DNA of 64,000 nt from Candidatus Woesearchaeota archaeon (GCA_018302815.1 JAGVZE010000009.1:120149-184148), one strand, 5' to 3'; positions 28,648 to 38,931 are shown, counted from the stretch's first letter. The notes: a model not told the origin generated them from the sequence alone. Translations and numbers: made by a program.

Positions 28648-31107
28648 TTACACTCTTCTCTTTTTATACTTTTTGTTTCCTAGTTCCTTCTCAAGCTTTT
28701 TCGTTTTTTTCTCAATCTCGTTGAACAATTTGTCATTATTGAGGCGTTTGTTCATCCGCGCGATATTCTTCTTCGCAAATTTCAAAGAATCGCTCTCAAC
28801 TGCCACTTCACGAGCGGCACGCTTCACATACCCGTCCATCGAGAAATGGTCCTTTTTCTTCAGCTCAGACTCCAAATCATATTTATCTACCTCTATTGAC
28901 TGCGGTGAAACAATTCTCTCTTGCGTTTCAACAGGCAAAGATTGCTCTCTTGAAACTGGTCCCTGAACGGCAAAGTCTGAAGACTCCTGCGGCAGTTCAG
29001 AAGGCGCAGGAAGCATAAGACGCTCAGGCGCAGGAACAGCCGCCTGCGAACGCCTTCGAGCCAACACCAGGTAACCTACCAACGCCAGCACAAGCACTGA
29101 AACCAAAACACCAGCGATGAATGATGCTGAAACCACACCACCATCATACGAAGGCTCAAGCGCACGACCTACAAGAGAACCCGAATCCGCTTGCCCACCA
29201 GCATAGCTCGCAGGTTCAGATTCTTGCGGCGCGACACGCTCTTCAACCCGCACAGGCTGCCCAACAGAAGACTCACGCCTTGGCTTACCAATCGTAGTAA
29301 TCTTGAACTTGGCGTGCGCCTTTTGAATATCAACAAGCTCTATTACAACATCATCGACCCCATCTTCAGTCACATCTATAGAACGGCCAAAACCAATGTC
29401 AATACTGAACTCCTGAGGAACGCTTCGCACCAAAACCCTCGCGCGAGCACTCAAGACATTCATCACGGTCAAAGTATGTTCCACTCCATCAACCATAAAC
29501 CTAACCACTTCCAAACGGGACATAAACGGAGTTATGAACGGATTAGTAATCGCAGTTATCGGCGGACCACTCGTAGCAATTTGCATCGCAGCATACTGCC
29601 CACCGCCGCCAGAACCGCCACCGCCGCCTGGCGCGAAAGGAGGTACAAGCGCTGAAAGCGCTATCGGACAGTTAAAAGTAATACCATTGAAAATCAAAAC
29701 ACCATTGAAACAGAAATTATTCGAAATAAACGCATTAGTGCACGTGAGCCCATTCTCAGTCGAATTGATGACTGTGCAATTATTATTCACTGAATTTATA
29801 ACGGTCGAATTGAGAACTGTGCTGTTAATCTTCGTCGAATTAACTAACACTGAATCATTGATTGTCGAATTCACGACAACGCTACCGCTCAAGTTAGAAT
29901 CCCTAACAAAAGAGAACGAACAACTGCTGTTGATTTCAACTCCATTTATTATCGTGCAGTTGATATTGAATGAATTATTGATCGTTGAATTGATTATCGT
30001 GCTATTTATCTTGGTCGAATTGAATATAGTGCTGTTTTCAACTGTAGTATTAATCAGCGTGCTATTAAACACAGTTATCAACATCGCTCCTGAACCAATC
30101 ACGCCATCCAAACGATAATCAGAACCGTCAACCGACGCAGTAACACCTGAACTCGTCTGCGGCAGCGCTCCCACAAAGTCAACACCACTCGTGCACGTAT
30201 CATTCACCTGCGAAAGAATATCCGCACTAGGACACACACGCACGCCTAAGTTACGGACAGCACTTGCATCGATGAACAAAGTATGGTTCACGCTTCTACC
30301 CGTAACGCCAGATAAATTGAACACAACCGCACTCTCATTGAAATCCAACGTCATAGCATTCGCGTTCACATCGTTAGTATTGAAAAACCCATCAAAAATC
30401 AAGAAACGCTTACCATTGCTCGCATTAAGATACAAAATAGACTGAGTAACGTACGAAGTATCACCCTCAACAAGAGAACCATCGATAGAACCACTCGCAG
30501 TAAGATTATCCGCAGGAGCCGCATCAGGATGGAAATACTCGGAAGTAAACGCGCCAATCGAACAGCACACAGTGATATTATACGCTGAACCAGAACTGCA
30601 GTTCGCAACGTGCGCATTAGTCGTGTTTGAAAGCGTCACAAGACAGGCATTATCTATCGGACATGCTCCAGCCCCAGTCAAATTCACATTGCAGTCCATC
30701 GAAGCGTTCGATGCGGAAATAGTGGCGTTTATCGCATAATTAGACAATGATGTCAACTCAGAATGAGCATTCGTGAAATTCGAAAGATGAAGGAACGCCG
30801 TACCATTCGCATCAGTTCCTATCGTATTCGCACCGCTCGAATCATTACAACACAACAAATGACCATAACTCGTCTCATTGAAAAGCTGAGCATGAGCATT
30901 CGAACCATTCGAAATAGCAAAAATCTTAGACATACCTACCGGACACGAAGACGCATTCACATAAGAACACGTCAAATCCCCACTAGGAGGAAGCACAATC
31001 GCCCCAGTAATCATCGGATTGGAAACCACCCAATACAAACCGAAAAAAAAGAACAGCCCAATAGCAAGAACACCTAACGTTCGCTCAATGTTAAAAGTAA
31101 CTTGCAT
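28648..31107 (-). CDS. Large surface protein with Asn/Ser/Thr repeat domain and C-terminal membrane anchor
   Basis: 819 aa; N-terminal signal/TM, NSTxxNSTxx repeat block, C-terminal ASFIAGVLVSVLVLALVGYLVLARRR and charged tail. Confidence 0.8.
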   Translation of the reverse strand: MQVTFNIERTLGVLAIGLFFFFGLYWVVSNPMITGAIVLPPSGDLTCSYVNASSCPVGMSKIFAISNGSNAHAQLFNETSYGHLLCCNDSSGANTIGTDANGTAFLHLSNFTNAHSELTSLSNYAINATISASNASMDCNVNLTGAGACPIDNACLVTLSNTTNAHVANCSSGSAYNITVCCSIGAFTSEYFHPDAAPADNLTASGSIDGSLVEGDTSYVTQSILYLNASNGKRFLIFDGFFNTNDVNANAMTLDFNESAVVFNLSGVTGRSVNHTLFIDASAVRNLGVRVCPSADILSQVNDTCTSGVDFVGALPQTSSGVTASVDGSDYRLDGVIGSGAMLITVFNSTLINTTVENSTIFNSTKINSTIINSTINNSFNINCTIINGVEINSSCSFSFVRDSNLSGSVVVNSTINDSVLVNSTKINSTVLNSTVINSVNNNCTVINSTENGLTCTNAFISNNFCFNGVLIFNGITFNCPIALSALVPPFAPGGGGGSGGGGQYAAMQIATSGPPITAITNPFITPFMSRLEVVRFMVDGVEHTLTVMNVLSARARVLVRSVPQEFSIDIGFGRSIDVTEDGVDDVVIELVDIQKAHAKFKITTIGKPRRESSVGQPVRVEERVAPQESEPASYAGGQADSGSLVGRALEPSYDGGVVSASFIAGVLVSVLVLALVGYLVLARRRSQAAVPAPERLMLPAPSELPQESSDFAVQGPVSREQSLPVETQERIVSPQSIEVDKYDLESELKKKDHFSMDGYVKRAAREVAVESDSLKFAKKNIARMNKRLNNDKLFNEIEKKTKKLEKELGNKKYKKRRV
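29720..30085 (-). repeat. Coding repeat region (about 5-residue NSTxx periodicity)
   Basis: FNSTLINTTVENSTIFNSTKINSTIINSTINNSF...NSTINDSVLVNSTKINSTVLNSTVINSVNNNCTVINST. Confidence 0.75.
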
Positions 31108-31275
31108 TGTACACTCTTTTGACTTTAGTCTTGTCCTTATAAATATAAAAAGGTATCTATCGACAATTCATATGCAGAGGGCTAAAGCTTGCGTTCGCAC
31201 ACAGTGAACAGATTGAATAAATCAATAAAAAAAGTAACCAATAATACTCTTGGCAATCAACAAACAGAATACGCG

Positions 31276-32293
31276 TTATCTAACCTGGACATGGATTAAA
31301 TCTGTTGTTTTCCCCGAATTACAACGCGTGCGAGCAATACCTGCAATGGCATCGCCGCCCTGCTCAGAACTTAAAAGAGGACGCAGCCTTCCTGAAGCAG
31401 TCGTTACCAGCCTATCACCCGGAACCAACGCAGAACCATCACTTCGCAAACAATCCACCTTAGTGAATTCGTGAACTCCCTCAAGGGCTACAGGAAACCA
31501 GCCATCGCAATCAGAAAGTCTCCAATCACCCGCATTTCCACCAATTCGAATAGTGTTCTTTTCAGCACTACCGCAGCCAAGATTCAAAATCTGCTCTGCG
31601 TGCTCGGTGGCAACTCCAACAACACTCAAAGAAGAATCCACCTCGCACTTCTCAAGATTTCCGGAAGACGAATCCACACAAATAGAATCACCCTCTTCTA
31701 CACCTGAAACTTCCATCATCTCAGCAAGCGTCGAACAACCAGTACAACCAGGAACGTTGAGAGGAAAATCAAAGACGAACTCTGTTGCCGACATGAAAAT
31801 ATGGCGTGTTGTACTGCCGCCAGAAATACGTTGGAACGTTAGAGTTGGACCCCCAAGACCACCCGTATCGCTTGTAATCGTCAAACTAACACCACTAGAT
31901 CCAGTATTACCGACAGCCACATCGCCTGAAGTCGACACCGTTCCAGTAACACTTAAACTACCGCAGCTACCTCCACTACAAAAATCACTATCAGTATCAG
32001 TATCCGCTTCACAAGACCCAACAGTCCCATCCGCATTAATACTCGCAATACTAGAACCAGCACCACATGTGCCAAGTCACGCGCCTTTGAACTTGAGTTT
32101 GATCAATATCACTCGCATTGACACTCCCATCAACAATACTCGAACCATTCACGATAAGTTCCGCAGCACTATGACCAAGAACAACAGGATTCGAACCACC
32201 AAACGCGTTCACCAAACCAATGCTAAGGAGAATCACAACTAACGAAGAAAAAACATACGCGTGCAGACGTTTAACTTCAATCTCAAATCTCAT
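31276..32293 (-). pseudogene. Surface protein of the 'FGGxxPxVLGHSA' family, paralog C, split by an apparent 1-nt frameshift
   Basis: Upstream part (32051..32293) ends RRVTWHMWCWF; removing one nt at about 32074 restores RVTGTCGAGSSIASI, matching paralog A, and joins ORF 31276..31938. Confidence 0.75.
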
Positions 32294-32383
32294 TAAGCCT
32301 CTTTATTGAATAATCAGTCTCATTACAGATATATAAACATTACCACTCGAAAAACATAATAACAGGCAAACAATAGAAAGATT

Positions 32384-32929
32384 GTGAATATAAAACCACT
32401 GATCATCACCTCATCAATAATTCTATCCGGCTGCGGAGCCTTCACCAACAACTTACACGAAGCAGTCCCCCGAACAGTCTACCGCTCGGCGCAAACAGAC
32501 ACTGAAGACTTAGAAGAAATAATTTCTGAAAACAAAATAAGATCCGTCCTTAACCTGCGAAGCCAAAACAGCGAAGAATACGCCGATGAAAGAAAAACCT
32601 GTGAGCGGCTAAGAGTTGACTATTATCATTTGAGATTGTCAGCAAGAAGAGCTCCCACCAGAACGGAAATGCTTGAACTATTAGATATATTCGACAAAGC
32701 AAGAACGCCGCTGCACATACACTGCTTTGGAGGCGCGGACAGAACAGGACTTGCCATCACGGCGTATCGACTCAACAAAGGACAACCTTTTGAACAAGCA
32801 ATAGAAGCGCTGGATTTTATCCCATACGGCCACATCGAAAACGAAATCGATGACTTCTTCGAAGCATACCAGCCATACCAACGCAGGATGCCGTTCAGGG
32901 AATGGGTTGAACGGCTACCAAGTAACTAA
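32384..32929 (+). CDS. Dual-specificity/tyrosine phosphatase-like lipoprotein
   Basis: SIILSGCGAF lipobox; TVYRSAQ; LHIHCFGGADRTGLAI (HCx5RTG). Confidence 0.82.
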   Translation: MNIKPLIITSSIILSGCGAFTNNLHEAVPRTVYRSAQTDTEDLEEIISENKIRSVLNLRSQNSEEYADERKTCERLRVDYYHLRLSARRAPTRTEMLELLDIFDKARTPLHIHCFGGADRTGLAITAYRLNKGQPFEQAIEALDFIPYGHIENEIDDFFEAYQPYQRRMPFREWVERLPSN

Positions 32930-32969
32930 CCAACGCGCCAACTCAGTCACAGAGTCTCAAATAGACTAT

Positions 32970-33545
32970 CTATCCGAAGCTCTTGCCGCAACCGCAGCCA
33001 TGCTTCGCGTTCGGATTGTTGACTTTAAAGCCGGACTGATTAAGGTCGTCCAAATAATCTATTTCTGAACCCTTTAGCAAATCCATACTCTCCTTATCGA
33101 TGAACAACTTCACGCCCTTATCCTCCACAACAATATCGTCACTCTGCGGCGCTTTCTCAAAATTCATCTGATAAACAAAACCGCTGCAGCCGCCAGGCAT
33201 AACCTGAACGCGAAGGCCATAACCTTCCTGCTTCGACTTCAACAAAAGCGCTTTAACTTTCTGCGCAGCATTGTCAGTAAAGCCGACGCTTTGAGGCAAA
33301 TCCTTCTTCTGCTCTAAACTCTGCGCTATGAACTGATTCATCTCAATTACCATCTTAGCCACCTGCTCTTCAGACATGCCATGACCCAAACTGCCAGCCT
33401 CTATCGTGTCAAACACGTTCGCATGGCACCCAACGCAGTGCAGTCCATTCTCTAACATGATGACTGCGACATCAGGATACTCTTTAAGCACATCCCCAAT
33501 AATCATGTCTTTGTTCACATATTCATTCACTTGTTTAGTTTTCAT
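32970..33545 (-). CDS. DUF1858-HesB/IscA fusion, Fe-S cluster carrier
   Basis: N-terminal IGDVLKEYPDVAVIMLENGLHCVGCHAN (DUF1858-like) fused to AAQKVKALL...VQVMPGGCSGFVYQM...HGCGCGKSF (A-type carrier). Confidence 0.85.
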   Translation of the reverse strand: MKTKQVNEYVNKDMIIGDVLKEYPDVAVIMLENGLHCVGCHANVFDTIEAGSLGHGMSEEQVAKMVIEMNQFIAQSLEQKKDLPQSVGFTDNAAQKVKALLLKSKQEGYGLRVQVMPGGCSGFVYQMNFEKAPQSDDIVVEDKGVKLFIDKESMDLLKGSEIDYLDDLNQSGFKVNNPNAKHGCGCGKSFG

Positions 33546-33942
33546 CTTGAACCTCCAGCTTCTTACCCAAAAATTGGTAGACCCCCAGTTTTAAAACTTT
33601 CAATCCGAGAAGCGCGCACTTTAGCCGCACGCACGAAATCGGAATAGAAATCAAATTCAGCACGTCATCTTTCGTGAATCTTGAAACTTCATCCAACGTC
33701 TTTCCAAGAGCATGCTCAGTTAACATCGAAGAAGACGCAATGCAAATAGCGCAGCCCTTGCCGGTGAACCTAATATTTCCTATCCGATCGTCCTTTACCA
33801 ACACCTGCATCGTAACCTCATCACCGCACGACGTGTTCACATCATGAGAGATCATATCCGGATGCGGCAAAGTCCCAAAATTACGCGGATGACGATAATA
33901 ATCCAAAATGAACTCCTGATACATGTCAAAAACCATCGTCAC
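33535..33942 (-). CDS. sufU: SufU/IscU-like Fe-S scaffold
   Basis: YRHPRNFGTL, NTSCGDEVTMQV, FTGKGCAICIASSSMLTE, SCVRLKCALLGLKVL. Confidence 0.9.
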   Translation of the reverse strand: MTMVFDMYQEFILDYYRHPRNFGTLPHPDMISHDVNTSCGDEVTMQVLVKDDRIGNIRFTGKGCAICIASSSMLTEHALGKTLDEVSRFTKDDVLNLISIPISCVRLKCALLGLKVLKLGVYQFLGKKLEVQDEN

Positions 33943-34055
33943 TTACCTCCAATAGCTATGGTTTTCGAACATTTCGGAATTCCACCAGAATCGCAAGTCA
34001 ATTCAACTGTTCCTATCACCAAGAATTGGACTTCCGAAATACCATCTACGCTCAT
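33939..34055 (-). CDS. 38-aa microprotein MSVDGISEVQFLVIGTVELTCDSGGIPKCSKTIAIGGK between sufS and sufU
   Basis: Start overlaps the sufS stop (ATGA) and stop abuts the sufU start; length-filtered from ORF track. Confidence 0.55.
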   Translation of the reverse strand: MSVDGISEVQFLVIGTVELTCDSGGIPKCSKTIAIGGK

Positions 34056-35263
34056 AAACCGAACACCACCTTGGCTTTCCTAAGAGCTTCCATCGCGCGG
34101 TCAATATCGCTCCTTGTAGTGTACACGCCAAAACTCATCCTAGCGCACGCAGGAATTTTAAGCTCTCCCATCAACGGCTGAGCGCAGTGATGGCCGCTTC
34201 TAACGCAAACACCCGATTCATCAAGAACAGAAGACACATCGTGCGCGTGCATATCGCCAAAATTAAAACTAATAACTCCAACACGATCACGCGGACCGTA
34301 AATAGCCACGCAACCGAGCGAATCCAGCCCTTCAAGAGCATAATCCATAATGTCTTTCTCATGAGACGCTATCGCATCGAAGCCAAGCGCGTCAAGATAG
34401 TCCATCGCCGCAGCAAGACCTACCGCGCCAGAAACATTCGGCGTTCCAGCCTCAAACTTCCAAGGCGCATCATTCCACGTTGAATGCGAAAGCGCAACTT
34501 CCTTTATCATATCGCCGCCGCCGAGCACGGGCTCCATCGCTTCAAGAAGAGAACGCTTCGCGTACAAAACACCAATGTGCGGACCGTAAAGCTTGTGCCC
34601 TGAGAAAACAAGAAAATCAACGCCCAACTCCCCCACATCCAAACGCACATGCGGCACGCTCTGAGACGCATCAAGCAAAACAGGAACACCCTCACGATGC
34701 GCAAGAGCGATAAGCTCTTTAGCAGGATTAACCGCGCCAAGAACATTACTCACGTGCGTGAACGCGAAAAGCTTCGGCTTCTTTCTAAGCGATAAACGCG
34801 CAGCATCCATATCAAGCAAGCCATCTTTTGAAACAGGAACGAACTCGAGCGATGCGCCAGCGCTTTTGGCGAGCATCTGCCAAGGAACGATATTGCTGTG
34901 ATGCTCCATCACAGTCACAAGAATAACATCTCCTTTCGAGATGTTCGCTCTGCCCCAGCTTTGCGCGACAAGATTTATCGCTTCTGTCGCGTTGCGAACA
35001 AAAACAATCTCGCCGGATGAAGCGTTGATAAATTTAGCAACCCTTTTTCGCGCGCCCTCATACAGGTCAGTTGCTTCCTGCGCAAGAGCGTAAACACCAC
35101 GATGCACGTTCGCATTATGCTCAACATAGCACTCAGTCATTGACTCAAGAACGGCCTTTGGCTTTTGCGCGGTCGCAGCAGTATCAAGATAAACCAAACC
35201 TTTCTCGAAGAAAGGAAAATCCTTTCGCACATCAAGCGGATTGAACCTTGAAACCAGCCTCAT
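34052..35263 (-). CDS. sufS: Cysteine desulfurase
   Basis: PLP-Lys context DFLVFSGHKLYGPHIGVLYAK, VRSGHHCAQPLM active-site Cys. Confidence 0.95.
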   Translation of the reverse strand: MRLVSRFNPLDVRKDFPFFEKGLVYLDTAATAQKPKAVLESMTECYVEHNANVHRGVYALAQEATDLYEGARKRVAKFINASSGEIVFVRNATEAINLVAQSWGRANISKGDVILVTVMEHHSNIVPWQMLAKSAGASLEFVPVSKDGLLDMDAARLSLRKKPKLFAFTHVSNVLGAVNPAKELIALAHREGVPVLLDASQSVPHVRLDVGELGVDFLVFSGHKLYGPHIGVLYAKRSLLEAMEPVLGGGDMIKEVALSHSTWNDAPWKFEAGTPNVSGAVGLAAAMDYLDALGFDAIASHEKDIMDYALEGLDSLGCVAIYGPRDRVGVISFNFGDMHAHDVSSVLDESGVCVRSGHHCAQPLMGELKIPACARMSFGVYTTRSDIDRAMEALRKAKVVFGL

Positions 35264-35766
35264 TTTGAAGCCCCCGGAACATTCAAAAATCCCTGCACCA
35301 TGAGCGCCATCGCATCATCGCGCGAAACGCCCCTTGATGCAAGATAAAACAACGAACGCTCATCAAGAGGAACAATCGCCGTTGAATGAGTAGCCTGAAC
35401 GTCATCAGCCTCTATCTCAAGCGAAGGAACAGCATCTATCTGAGCTGATTTGCCAAGAAGCAAAAAGCGCTGAGAAACACTGCTCTTGCTTTTCTGAGCG
35501 GCAATCGGAATCACGACAGTCGCGTGCGCCAAACTGCATTCACCATCGCGAAGAACCCCTCTTGAACGAACCTTTGACACTGTGCAGTTTGCTTCGTGTA
35601 TAATCCTGAGTTTGCTTTGAACGCCGCCTGAACACAAAACTTCATCCACTTCGATAGACGCGCCTTCGCCAACAAGACGAATCACCTGCTCATTTAAAAC
35701 AGGTTTATCGTGAATCAAAATAAGCGACTTGCGTTCATTCGCACCCACAATTATATCGCCCATCAC
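35260..35766 (-). CDS. Minimal SufD-like protein
   Basis: 168-aa protein; [39 protein letters not shown] matches SufB/SufD C-terminal core; position between sufB and sufS. Confidence 0.8.
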   Translation of the reverse strand: MMGDIIVGANERKSLILIHDKPVLNEQVIRLVGEGASIEVDEVLCSGGVQSKLRIIHEANCTVSKVRSRGVLRDGECSLAHATVVIPIAAQKSKSSVSQRFLLLGKSAQIDAVPSLEIEADDVQATHSTAIVPLDERSLFYLASRGVSRDDAMALMVQGFLNVPGASK

Positions 35767-37163
35767 AACGCACCTTCCATCTCCAAAGAGATGAGCTTAT
35801 TGAGCTCGACAGAATATTCCATCGGAAGCTCCTTTGTGAACTCTGCGATAAATCCAAGAACAATAAGAGACAACGCCTCGCTTTTGCTAAGGCCCCTTGA
35901 CGTCAAATAAAACAACTGCTCCTCGCCAACCCTTCCAACCGACGCCTCGTGCGCGACAGTAGCGGAAGGTTCTTCAACTTTCATCGAGGGATATGTGTCT
36001 GAACGAGACTTTGAATCAAGCAAAAGCGCATCGCATCGAACGCTTGTAACAACGTTCTTAACTCCAGATGGAATCCTGACAAGCCCTCTGTATGTCGAGC
36101 GGCCGCCTGATTTGGATACTGATTTTGAAATGACTCTTGAAGTCGTGTTCGAAGCAAGATGGATAATTTTTGCGCCGGCATCCTGATGCTGGTTCGCGCC
36201 TGCGTAAGCTACGCTCAAAATATCAGCACGCGCGCCCTCGCCCTTTAGCACAACGCAAGGATATTTCATCGTAAGAGCGCTGCCCAAATTGCCATCGACC
36301 CACTCGACAACCGCGTTCTTATACGCGAAAGCGCGCTTGGTCACAAGATTGTAAACATTACTGCTCCAATTCTGAATCGTCGTGTATCTTACCTTAGCGC
36401 CCTCGAGCGCGATGACTTCAACTACCGCCGAGTGCAAACTGTCAGTAGAATAAACAGGAGCAGTGCAACCTTCGATATAGTGCACCTCTGAATCCTTGTC
36501 CGCGATAATCAGCGTGCGCTCGAACTGGCCGATGTTCTTCGCATTAATCCTAAAATACGCCTGAAGCGGAACCTTAACCTTGACACCCGCAGGAATATAG
36601 ACAAAACTTCCTCCGCTCCAAACAGCAGTGTTCAGCGCTGCGAACTTATTGTCGCCCGGCGGAACCACTGTGCCGAAAAACTTTTTGAATAACTCAGGAT
36701 GCTCTTTTAGAGCAGTATCGGTATCTGTGAAAATGACTCCCTGCTTTGCCAAGTCCTCTCTTAATTTATGATAGACCGTCTGGCTCTCATACTGAGCGCC
36801 AACACCGCCCAAAAACTTCTGCTCAGCAGCTGGAATTCCAAGCCTATCAAATGTTTTCTTAATATCAGCAGGAACTTCATCCCACGAATGCGCAGTCTTC
36901 TCAGAAGGATTCAGAAAATAAGTATACTTATTGAAATCTATCTTAGACAAGTCACCGCCCCAAGTCGGCATAGGCTTTTTGCCGAATATATCCAAAGCTT
37001 TCAAACGAAAATCGCGCATCCAAGCAGGCTCATTCTTCACAGCAGAAATCTGCGAAACAATCGAGCCATTCAGACCTTTAGCTGTCTTGAACACGAAACT
37101 CTCAGGGTCGTTGAACCCATATTTCTCCTCGTAACCCTCGTTCAAAACTTTAAGGCCGCTCAT
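35763..37163 (-). CDS. sufB: Fe-S cluster assembly protein SufB
   Basis: [64 protein letters not shown]. Confidence 0.95.
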   Translation of the reverse strand: MSGLKVLNEGYEEKYGFNDPESFVFKTAKGLNGSIVSQISAVKNEPAWMRDFRLKALDIFGKKPMPTWGGDLSKIDFNKYTYFLNPSEKTAHSWDEVPADIKKTFDRLGIPAAEQKFLGGVGAQYESQTVYHKLREDLAKQGVIFTDTDTALKEHPELFKKFFGTVVPPGDNKFAALNTAVWSGGSFVYIPAGVKVKVPLQAYFRINAKNIGQFERTLIIADKDSEVHYIEGCTAPVYSTDSLHSAVVEVIALEGAKVRYTTIQNWSSNVYNLVTKRAFAYKNAVVEWVDGNLGSALTMKYPCVVLKGEGARADILSVAYAGANQHQDAGAKIIHLASNTTSRVISKSVSKSGGRSTYRGLVRIPSGVKNVVTSVRCDALLLDSKSRSDTYPSMKVEEPSATVAHEASVGRVGEEQLFYLTSRGLSKSEALSLIVLGFIAEFTKELPMEYSVELNKLISLEMEGAL

Positions 37164-37885
37164 TTTACCAAAGCTCCATAACCGTGTTTTTCTATTTCAC
37201 TCGCAAGCTCCTTTGAACCGCTCATGACAATCTTTCCTTGTGAAAGCACATGAACAAAGTCCGGCTTTAGAACACCAAGAATCCTAGGATAATGAGTTAT
37301 CACTAGAGCGCTGAAATCGCTCGAGCGCAAATCATTAACAGCTGACGCGAGAAGATTCAAGCTGTCGATATCAAGACCTGAATCAAGCTCGTCGAGAATC
37401 GCGAGTTTGGGCTTTAAAAGCAAAAGCTGCAGAACCTCCAAACGCTTTTTCTCACCACCAGAGAAACCGACATTTATATCACGCTCTAGCGCGAACTCCA
37501 CATTAAGCTTTGAAGCCACATCAGACACCCTCTTCTTAAAATCAACAAATGAAAGCTTCGGATCCTGCGATTTAAGCGCGTGGAAAAGAAGCTTTGAAAC
37601 AGAGACGCCCTGAACTTCAATTGGGTTTTGGAACGACAAAAACAAACCAAGCTTCGCGCGCTCGCTAGCGTTCAAAGAAAGAATGCTCTTTCCATCGACA
37701 AGAATATCGCCCTGCTCAACTTTGTAGCTCGGATGACCAGCAAGAACGCTTGAGAGCGTGCTCTTGCCGCTGCCATTTGGACCCATAAGAGCGTGGACTT
37801 CTCCCGGACTTATGACTAACGAAACCCCTGACAATATTCTCTTTCCTTCAAATGACACGTGCAAGTCAATTAATTCCAGCTTCAT
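37160..37885 (-). CDS. sufC: Fe-S cluster assembly ATPase SufC
   Basis: [52 protein letters not shown]. Confidence 0.95.
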   Translation of the reverse strand: MKLELIDLHVSFEGKRILSGVSLVISPGEVHALMGPNGSGKSTLSSVLAGHPSYKVEQGDILVDGKSILSLNASERAKLGLFLSFQNPIEVQGVSVSKLLFHALKSQDPKLSFVDFKKRVSDVASKLNVEFALERDINVGFSGGEKKRLEVLQLLLLKPKLAILDELDSGLDIDSLNLLASAVNDLRSSDFSALVITHYPRILGVLKPDFVHVLSQGKIVMSGSKELASEIEKHGYGALVK

Positions 37886-37986
37886 TCTCCACCCTCGTCG
37901 AATTTAGGATCGCGCTTTGGAGTCCCTTCATAATATCCATCAAGGATATCCTCAATTTCTTTGAACTTGTCCTTGGTCTTTTTCAT
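37882..37986 (-). CDS. 34-aa acidic microprotein [34 protein letters not shown] upstream of sufC
   Basis: Stop overlaps the sufC start (ATGA), start lies inside the end of the upstream HTH gene. Confidence 0.55.
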   Translation of the reverse strand: MKKTKDKFKEIEDILDGYYEGTPKRDPKFDEGGE

Positions 37987-38347
37987 GATCAAAACAAACC
38001 GTACACCCTTTCGGAGCTGTTCCGAGCTTCTCGTGAAGCTGGCAAATAACGCGAGTATGCCTTGTGACCCTCAATAGATGCTGAATCTCCCTAGTGAAGC
38101 TAAGCTCTGAATCAAGCTTCTTTATCGAGGAGCTTATCTCTTCAGTTATGCTCGGCGGAAACTCAACGATAGCCGCGCGTTTTGACGATATATACTGACT
38201 CACCGCAGCGTCTGTCACGCCCAGCAATTTAGCTATATCTTTCTGCGTTCTTCCTGCTTTCTTAAGACGAAGAGCGAACTCGCGCCTAAGCGCCGGAATC
38301 ACGTAAAATACCTCTAGTTCCTGTGGCTGCAAAACACGGTTAACCAT
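37952..38347 (-). CDS. HTH regulator with C-terminal Cys cluster (candidate Fe-S-sensing SUF regulator)
   Basis: KKAGRTQKDIAKLLGVTDAAVSQYISSKRAA HTH; VICQLHEKLGTAPKGCTVCFDH; first gene of the suf operon. Confidence 0.75.
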   Translation of the reverse strand: MVNRVLQPQELEVFYVIPALRREFALRLKKAGRTQKDIAKLLGVTDAAVSQYISSKRAAIVEFPPSITEEISSSIKKLDSELSFTREIQHLLRVTRHTRVICQLHEKLGTAPKGCTVCFDHEKDQGQVQRN

Positions 38348-38432
38348 AGTTAATAATCGCGGGGACCCATTTATAAAGCTTACGGTTTCTTACGAAGAAA
38401 TCAATATATAGCAGGTCGCTCTTTACACCATT

Positions 38433-38846
38433 GTGGCAACAAAAGAGGAAACATACGAAGTCATTCTTGCGGATTTAAGGCTAATCTGGACAAGCGTCAA
38501 AAGCGCAGCGGTTTCCTGGAAAAAAATGCCGTCGCAAAGGCTCTCAACAGTCGGACTGCCAATATGCACGACGATAAACCAAACAATAAGCCACGCAGAC
38601 GCCCTGCAGAAAAACACAGACCCGCAAACGCGCGTTCTACTCGAATACATCAAAGAGAGACTCGCAATCCTCAAACAGGAACTTATAAAATCTGAAAAAA
38701 TAAAGTCAATAAGCAACGCCACCGATCTTTTGAACACCTGCAAGACAACATTACAGTCGATAACCACCCTTGTCATCGCCAAAACAGAGACCGCAAAAAC
38801 ACTATATTCTGAACTCGCAGCGACTTTGCCCGATAAGTCATGGTAA
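38433..38846 (+). CDS. Hypothetical protein
   Basis: 137-aa ORF, no recognised motif. Confidence 0.55.
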   Translation: MATKEETYEVILADLRLIWTSVKSAAVSWKKMPSQRLSTVGLPICTTINQTISHADALQKNTDPQTRVLLEYIKERLAILKQELIKSEKIKSISNATDLLNTCKTTLQSITTLVIAKTETAKTLYSELAATLPDKSW

Positions 38847-38931
38847 AGTCTGACTTCTCAGGCATTCGAATGAATTTTCGGGCAAATGTGTCACAATATT
38901 TAAATATCGGATAAAGTAGGATAAAGTCAGT

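Noticed and set aside
29720-30085. CRISPR-like or tandem DNA repeat
   Set aside because: The repetition is protein-level (NSTxx) in an open frame; DNA units are degenerate and lack spacers.
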